DNA of 17,314 bases. It comes from an uncultured Gemmatimonadota bacterium. Its GTDB lineage: Bacteria > Gemmatimonadota > Gemmatimonadetes > Gemmatimonadales > Gemmatimonadaceae. The translations under genes were made by a program, and so were the position numbers. This document shows positions 13,245-17,314 of the stretch, piece after piece (position 1 is the first letter of the stretch; each line of letters begins with the position of its first letter). The stretch lies in assembly GCA_946479015.1 (NCBI GenBank), contig CAMLEQ010000027.1, positions 1-17,314 on the forward strand, given 5' to 3'. The notes below the pieces were generated by a model. The model searched no databases, had not been told where the DNA came from, and saw nothing but the letters and a program-made list of their open reading frames with translations.

Positions 13245-16190
13245 ATGGCGATCGAGCTGCCGATGCTCCGTCGCGTCGAGACGCCGGAGGATCTCGGACT
13301 GCACATCGACGCGCGCGCGCTCGAGCGCGACCTGCGCGCGGGCGTGCGCGGCGACGTGCTGTTCGACGCGGGCCACCGCGTGATGTACGCCCATGACGCC
13401 TCCAACTACCGGCAGGTGCCGATCGGCGTCGTGCGTCCGCGCGACGCCGGCGATGTGGTGGCCGCCGTGGAGGCTGCGCGGCGCCACGGCGCGCCCGTGC
13501 TCGCCCGCGGCGGCGGCACGGGGATCCCCGGCCAGTCGGTGAACGTCGCCGTGGTGCTCGACTTCTCCCGCTACATGACGGAGGTCGTGGAGGTGGACCC
13601 GGCGCAGCGGCGCGCGCGCGTGCAACCGGGGACCATCCTGGACACATTGCGCCACGCGGCGGAGCGCCACGCCCTCACCTTCGGCCCGGACCCCGCGACC
13701 CACAGCCGCAACACGCTGGGTGGGATGATCGGCAACGATTCCTGCGGCGTGCACTCGGTGATGTCGCAGTTCTACGGCCCGGGGCCGCGCACCGCCGACA
13801 ACATCGAGTCGCTGGAGATCCTCACCTACGACGGGCTCCGCACGCGGGTGGGGGCCACCAGCGACGAGGAGCGGCGCCGCATCATCGCCGAGGGGGGGCG
13901 GCGCGGCGCGATCTACGCCGCGATGGAGTCGCTGCGCGACCGGTACGCGCCGCTCATCCGCGAGCGCTACCCGAAGATCCCGCGGCGCGTGTCGGGCTAC
14001 AACCTGGACGACCTGCTCCCCGAGAACGGCTTCCACGTGGCGCGCGCGCTCGTGGGGAGCGAGTGCACCTGCGTGCTGGTGCTCGAGGCCACGGTGCTCC
14101 TCATGCCCAATCCGCGCGCGCGCGCGCTCGTGGTGCTCGGCTTCTCGGACGTGTACGCGGCGGCGGACGCCGTGCCGCGCGTGCTCGAGACCCGTCCCAT
14201 CGCCTGCGAGGGGATGGACGACAGCTTCCTCGAGGACATGCGCAAGAAGGGGATGTCTCCACCGCGAGAGGACATCTTCCCCACGGGGCGGGGATGGCTG
14301 CTGGTGGAGTACGGCGGCGACACGCGCGACGCAGCGGTGGAGGCCGCGCACGCCCTCGTTCGCTCGGGGAAGACGGGCGCCACCGGCGCGAAGCTCTTCG
14401 ACGATCCCGCCGAGGAGCAGCTCGTGTGGCACCTGCGCGAGGAGGGGCTGGGCGCCACGGCGCGCGTGCCGGGAGAGAAGGACACGCACGAAGGGTGGGA
14501 GGACTCCGCCGTCCCGCCGGAGCGGCTCGGCGACTACCTGCGTGCTCTCTCGCAGCTCTTCGAGCGCTACGGCTACCACGGCCCGCTCTACGGGCACTTC
14601 GGGCAGGGGGTCGTGCACACGCGCATCGACTTCGATCTCGTCACCGAGCCGGGGATCGAGCGCTTCCGCGCGTTCCTGCACGACGCCGCGCGCCTCGTGG
14701 TCTCACTTGGCGGATCGCTCTCCGGCGAGCACGGCGATGGCCAGGCGCGCGGGGAGCTCCTGCCCATCATGTTCGGCGAGGAGCTCGTGGAGGCGTTCCG
14801 CGAGTTCAAGGGGATCTGGGATCCCGAGTGGAAGATGAATCCGGGGAAGGTGGTGAACCCGTATCGGGTGGACCAGAACCTGGATTTCGGGGCGGACTAC
14901 GAGCCGGCGCAGCCGTCCACCCATTTCCGGTACCCGCGCGACCGTGGCAGCTTCGAGCGCGCCGTCACGCGGTGCGTGGGCGCGGGGGTCTGCCGCCGGC
15001 TGTCCGGCGGGACCATGTGCCCCAGCTACATGGCGACGCGCGAGGAGCGGTGGTCCACCCGCGGGAGGGCGCGGCTGCTGGGAGAGATGCTTCGCGGCGA
15101 TCCGCTGCGCGGCGGCTGGCGGAACGACGAGGTGCGCGAGGCGCTCGATCTCTGCCTCGCGTGCAAGGGGTGCCGCGCGGAGTGCCCGGTGAACGTCGAC
15201 GTGGCCACGTACAAGGCCGAGTTCCTCTCGCACTACTACGAGGGGCGGATGCGCCCGCCGGCGGCGTACGCGATGGGGTTGATCCACCGCTGGGCGCGTG
15301 CGGCGTCGCACGCGCCGCGCCTGGTCAACGCGCTCACGCACGCGCCGGGGCTCTCCGCGATCGCGAAGCGCGTCGCGGGAATCGCGCCGCAGCGCACGAT
15401 CCCGCGCTTCGCTTCCGAGCCGTTCACCCGCTGGTTCCGGCGGCGGCCAGTGGTGAATCCCGGCGGCGCGCCGGTGCTGCTCTGGCCGGACACGTTCAAC
15501 AACTACTTCTTCCCCGCGACGGCGAAGGCCGCGGTGCGCGTGCTCGAGCGGGCGGGCTTTCGCGTGGAGATCCCGCCGCGCCCGCTCTGCTGCGGGCGTC
15601 CGCTCTACGACTGGGGGATGCTCGACGAAGCCCGGCGGCTGCTGCGGCAGGTGCTCGACGTGCTGCGCCCGCGGATCGAGGCGGGGGTGCCGCTGGTGGG
15701 GCTGGAGCCGAGCTGCGTGTCGGTGTTCCGCGATGAGCTGACGGAGATGATGCCGAACGACCTCGATGCCCAGCGGCTCTCGGGGCGGACGTACCTGCTC
15801 GGGGAGCTCCTGCGCGACCACGCGCCGTCGTACGCCGTGCCCCGGCTCGCGCGCCGGGCGCTGGTGCACGGCCACTGCCACCACAAGGCGATCATGCGCA
15901 TGGACGCCGAGGTCCGGATGCTGAGGCAGCTCGGCCTGGACTACGAGATGCCGGACAGCGGCTGCTGCGGGATGGCGGGGGCGTTCGGGTTCGAGCGGCG
16001 GCACTACGACGTGGCGATGCGCGTCGGCGAGCGCGTGCTCCTGCCGGCGGTCCGCGGCGCGTCGCCCGACACGCTGATCATCGCGGATGGCTTCAGTTGC
16101 CGCGAGCAGATCCGTCAGGGAACCGGGCGGCAGGCGCTGCACCTGGCGGAGGTGCTCGACCTCGCCGCGGCCGGGGATCCTGGCGTGTAG
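13245..16190 (+). CDS. FAD-linked D-2-hydroxyacid dehydrogenase with Fe-S and CCG domains
   Basis: A 981-residue three-module oxidoreductase of the GlcD-GlcF fusion or YdiJ/D-lactate dehydrogenase type. The FAD domain has VVRPRDAGDVVAAVEAA (62-78), the loop ARGGGTGIPGQSVN (87-100) and NTLGGMIGNDSCG (156-168). The C-terminal FAD cap includes YGHFGQGVVHTRIDF and SGEHGDGQARG. The ferredoxin-like part has C577, C583, C592-P and the classical C637-x2-C640-x2-C643-x3-C647-P. The last part has two CCG-type motifs, LCCGRPL (C782, C783) and SGCCGMAGAF (C907, C908), which in relatives bind a further Fe-S centre. It would oxidise D-lactate, D-2-hydroxyglutarate or glycolate and pass electrons to the quinone pool. 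GAGGGGGAG at 13234-13242 is the ribosome-binding site, 9 bases after the previous gene. Class is firm; the substrate is inferred from its LarA-like and PoxB-like neighbours. Confidence 0.88.
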   Translation: MAIELPMLRRVETPEDLGLHIDARALERDLRAGVRGDVLFDAGHRVMYAHDASNYRQVPIGVVRPRDAGDVVAAVEAARRHGAPVLARGGGTGIPGQSVNVAVVLDFSRYMTEVVEVDPAQRRARVQPGTILDTLRHAAERHALTFGPDPATHSRNTLGGMIGNDSCGVHSVMSQFYGPGPRTADNIESLEILTYDGLRTRVGATSDEERRRIIAEGGRRGAIYAAMESLRDRYAPLIRERYPKIPRRVSGYNLDDLLPENGFHVARALVGSECTCVLVLEATVLLMPNPRARALVVLGFSDVYAAADAVPRVLETRPIACEGMDDSFLEDMRKKGMSPPREDIFPTGRGWLLVEYGGDTRDAAVEAAHALVRSGKTGATGAKLFDDPAEEQLVWHLREEGLGATARVPGEKDTHEGWEDSAVPPERLGDYLRALSQLFERYGYHGPLYGHFGQGVVHTRIDFDLVTEPGIERFRAFLHDAARLVVSLGGSLSGEHGDGQARGELLPIMFGEELVEAFREFKGIWDPEWKMNPGKVVNPYRVDQNLDFGADYEPAQPSTHFRYPRDRGSFERAVTRCVGAGVCRRLSGGTMCPSYMATREERWSTRGRARLLGEMLRGDPLRGGWRNDEVREALDLCLACKGCRAECPVNVDVATYKAEFLSHYYEGRMRPPAAYAMGLIHRWARAASHAPRLVNALTHAPGLSAIAKRVAGIAPQRTIPRFASEPFTRWFRRRPVVNPGGAPVLLWPDTFNNYFFPATAKAAVRVLERAGFRVEIPPRPLCCGRPLYDWGMLDEARRLLRQVLDVLRPRIEAGVPLVGLEPSCVSVFRDELTEMMPNDLDAQRLSGRTYLLGELLRDHAPSYAVPRLARRALVHGHCHHKAIMRMDAEVRMLRQLGLDYEMPDSGCCGMAGAFGFERRHYDVAMRVGERVLLPAVRGASPDTLIIADGFSCREQIRQGTGRQALHLAEVLDLAAAGDPGV

Positions 16191-16205
16191 GGGGATCGCC
16201 GACGC

Positions 16206-16221
16206 CACGGCCCCGGCCGTG
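16206..16221 (+). terminator. GC-rich hairpin after the dehydrogenase operon, candidate terminator
   Basis: CACGGCC (16206-16212) and GGCCGTG (16215-16221) are perfect arms 15 bases after the stop codon. A looser pair, TGGCGT with ACGCCA, surrounds the stop itself (16181-16207). No T-run follows, as often in GC-rich genomes. Position at the end of a four-gene operon supports termination. Confidence 0.45.
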
Positions 16222-16246
16222 TGGGCGTTCCGCCTGGAGTGGGACG

Positions 16247-16281
16247 CGGGAATGGCGGACGCAACTTCGTTCGATTTCCCG
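16247..16281 (+). repeat. Inverted repeat CGGGAA-N23-TTCCCG upstream of the NirK-like gene
   Basis: CGGGAA at 16247-16252 is mirrored by TTCCCG at 16276-16281, about 65 bases before the gene start. It may be an operator, but six-base arms so far apart can occur by chance. No FNR or NnrR-type TTGAT-N4-ATCAA box was found in the 16191-16345 gap. Confidence 0.15.
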
Positions 16282-16312
16282 ACGGTGTACGCGGCGGCGC
16301 CAGGGGATACTT

Positions 16313-16340
16313 CCTCCAGTCCATCGGACCACACTGGAGG
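16313..16340 (+). promoter_or_regulatory. Inverted repeat sequestering the Shine-Dalgarno of the NirK-like gene
   Basis: CCTCCAGT (16313-16320) and ACTGGAGG (16333-16340) are perfect reverse complements separated by 12 bases. The right arm contains the GGAGG ribosome-binding site, 5 bases before the ATG at 16346. Folded in mRNA, the site would be hidden. In DNA it could equally be a repressor operator. Confidence 0.5.
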
Positions 16341-16345
16341 GTGTG

Positions 16346-17314
16346 ATGACCATCGTGAAAGTGTTGGCGACGATTGCCGCAGCGGGAGCCGCGAGCGTCG
16401 GCTTCGTGATCAATACCAGTGCACGCGGCGCCGACGTGGCGCGCGTCGATTTCCGCGACGTCCGGACGGTGACCGAGCCCGCGTACGCGGCCCGGCTCCG
16501 CCCCGCGGCCGACGCGCCGGTGAAGGAGTTCACGATCCCGATCGAGAACGCCACCATCGAGATCGCCAAGGGCGTGACCTACCAGGGGTGGACGTTCGGC
16601 GGCACGGTGCCCGGTCCCGTTCTGCGGGTGCGCGAAGGAGATCGCGTGCGCGTGAAGGTCGTGAACCGCTCCCCGATGCCTCACTCGATCGACTTCCACG
16701 CGGCGCGCATCGCGCCGAACATCGCCTATCGCACGATCGCGCCCGGCGACTCGCTCAGCTTCGAGTTCACCGCGCGCGACCCCGGGGCGTACCTGGTGCA
16801 CTGCGGCACGCCTCCGGTGACGATGCACCTGATGCAGGGGATGTACTTCCCGATCATCGTGGATCCGCGGAGCGGCTGGGGGACGAAGGCGGACGAGGAG
16901 TTCGTGCTGGTGCAGAGCGAGTTCTACGCGAAGGACGGCGCGCCGGGCGCCGCGGAGAAGGAGCCGGACTACACGGCGGCGACGGAGAAGCGTGCCAGCT
17001 ACGTGGTCTTCAACGGCCGGGCGTTCCAGTACAAGGACCAGCCGCTCCAGGTAAACGTCGGCGACCGCGTCCGCTTCTTCGTGGTGAACGCGGGGCCGAG
17101 CTTCGCGAGCGACTTTCACATCGTCGGCGCGATCTTCGACCGCGTGTACCCGGACGGTGATCCCTCGCACGCCCTGCACGGCGTGCAGACGCAGGAGATC
17201 CCGGCGGGCGGGGGCGCGGTGTTCGAGACCGTGTTCGCGCCGGACGGCAGCGGGGAAGGGATCTACCCGTTCGTGACGCACTCCTTCGCCGACGCGGAGA
17301 AGGGCGCGGTGGGG
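16346..17314 (+). CDS. NirK-like copper nitrite reductase / two-domain cupredoxin oxidase (3' end outside window)
   Basis: The frame is open to the right edge, giving 323 residues so far. Residues 1-29 look like a Sec signal or N-terminal anchor (K5, then a hydrophobic Ala-rich stretch), so the protein is probably exported. Two cupredoxin domains follow. By alignment with Alcaligenes/Achromobacter NirK, type 1 copper is bound by H113, C153, H161 and M166, and type 2 copper by H118, H152 and H312. The catalytic pair D98/H255 corresponds to D116 (HSIDFH) and H258 (DFHIVG). The site is therefore complete for nitrite reduction to nitric oxide. Motifs include YLVHCGTPP (149-157) and FVTHSFADAEKGAVG (309-323). 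The ATG at 16346 follows GGAGG; an in-frame GTG at 16343 is the alternative. A non-nitrite copper oxidase remains possible. It has its own leader and is not part of the preceding operon. Confidence 0.8.
   Translation, partial: MTIVKVLATIAAAGAASVGFVINTSARGADVARVDFRDVRTVTEPAYAARLRPAADAPVKEFTIPIENATIEIAKGVTYQGWTFGGTVPGPVLRVREGDRVRVKVVNRSPMPHSIDFHAARIAPNIAYRTIAPGDSLSFEFTARDPGAYLVHCGTPPVTMHLMQGMYFPIIVDPRSGWGTKADEEFVLVQSEFYAKDGAPGAAEKEPDYTAATEKRASYVVFNGRAFQYKDQPLQVNVGDRVRFFVVNAGPSFASDFHIVGAIFDRVYPDGDPSHALHGVQTQEIPAGGGAVFETVFAPDGSGEGIYPFVTHSFADAEKGAVG

Noticed and set aside
11472..14681. A 1069-codon open frame on the - strand
   Set aside because: It lies antisense to the ThDP enzyme and FAD dehydrogenase genes, is rich in Arg, His, Pro and Ala, and has no recognisable motif. 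Long antisense frames are expected in very GC-rich codons.
16346..17314. The idea that the NirK-like protein lacks its catalytic His because N248 aligns near an HSQ motif of NirK
   Set aside because: Counting distances from H306 in the classical enzyme shows that H255 is the His of the PHLIG motif, which is present here as H258.

Overview
The window is about 70% or more G+C. It is gene-dense, every supported gene is on the + strand, and I see no tRNA, rRNA, CRISPR or insertion-sequence signal. The codon bias, frequent GTG starts and gene content fit a free-living, GC-rich soil or sediment bacterium. Gemmatimonadota is my low-confidence guess; Acidobacteriota, Myxococcota and Betaproteobacteria are alternatives. 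The window is cut at both ends inside genes.

Region A (about 2-8535) is a tightly packed glycan-type cassette. It begins with the C-terminal part of a GT4-like glycosyltransferase, then three tandem CgeB-like glycosyltransferases joined by short overlaps. A TIGR04290/CmoB-like SAM methyltransferase follows. Next are a 600-residue protein that appears to fuse a phosphoribosyltransferase-like domain to a degenerate aminoglycoside-phosphotransferase-like kinase fold, a GmhB/HisB-N-like HAD-IIIA phosphatase with its zinc loop, a clan GH-A-like glycosidase whose halves look circularly permuted, and a histidine phosphatase. The likely job is making, activating, transferring and trimming an unusual, possibly methylated, glycan or glycoside. 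The product is unknown.

Region B (8536-8986) holds candidate hairpin terminators, a two-helix 67-residue membrane protein and a strong hairpin overlapping the likely start of the next gene.

Region C (8987-16190) is a second operon of four genes: an M24 peptidase-fold protein in which two of the five usual metal ligands are replaced by His and Cys, a LarA-like (lactate racemase superfamily) protein that keeps the nickel-pincer lysine and histidines, a PoxB-like thiamine-diphosphate enzyme, and a 981-residue FAD plus Fe-S D-2-hydroxyacid dehydrogenase. The last three make a coherent hypothesis: racemise a 2-hydroxyacid, oxidise it to the 2-oxoacid with electrons passed to the quinone pool, then oxidatively decarboxylate it. 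With lactate this would give acetate.

Region D (16191-17314) has a GC-rich hairpin terminator candidate, then a leader in which a perfect 8-bp inverted repeat encloses the Shine-Dalgarno of a NirK-like copper nitrite reductase. That gene is open to the right edge and retains every copper ligand and both catalytic residues.
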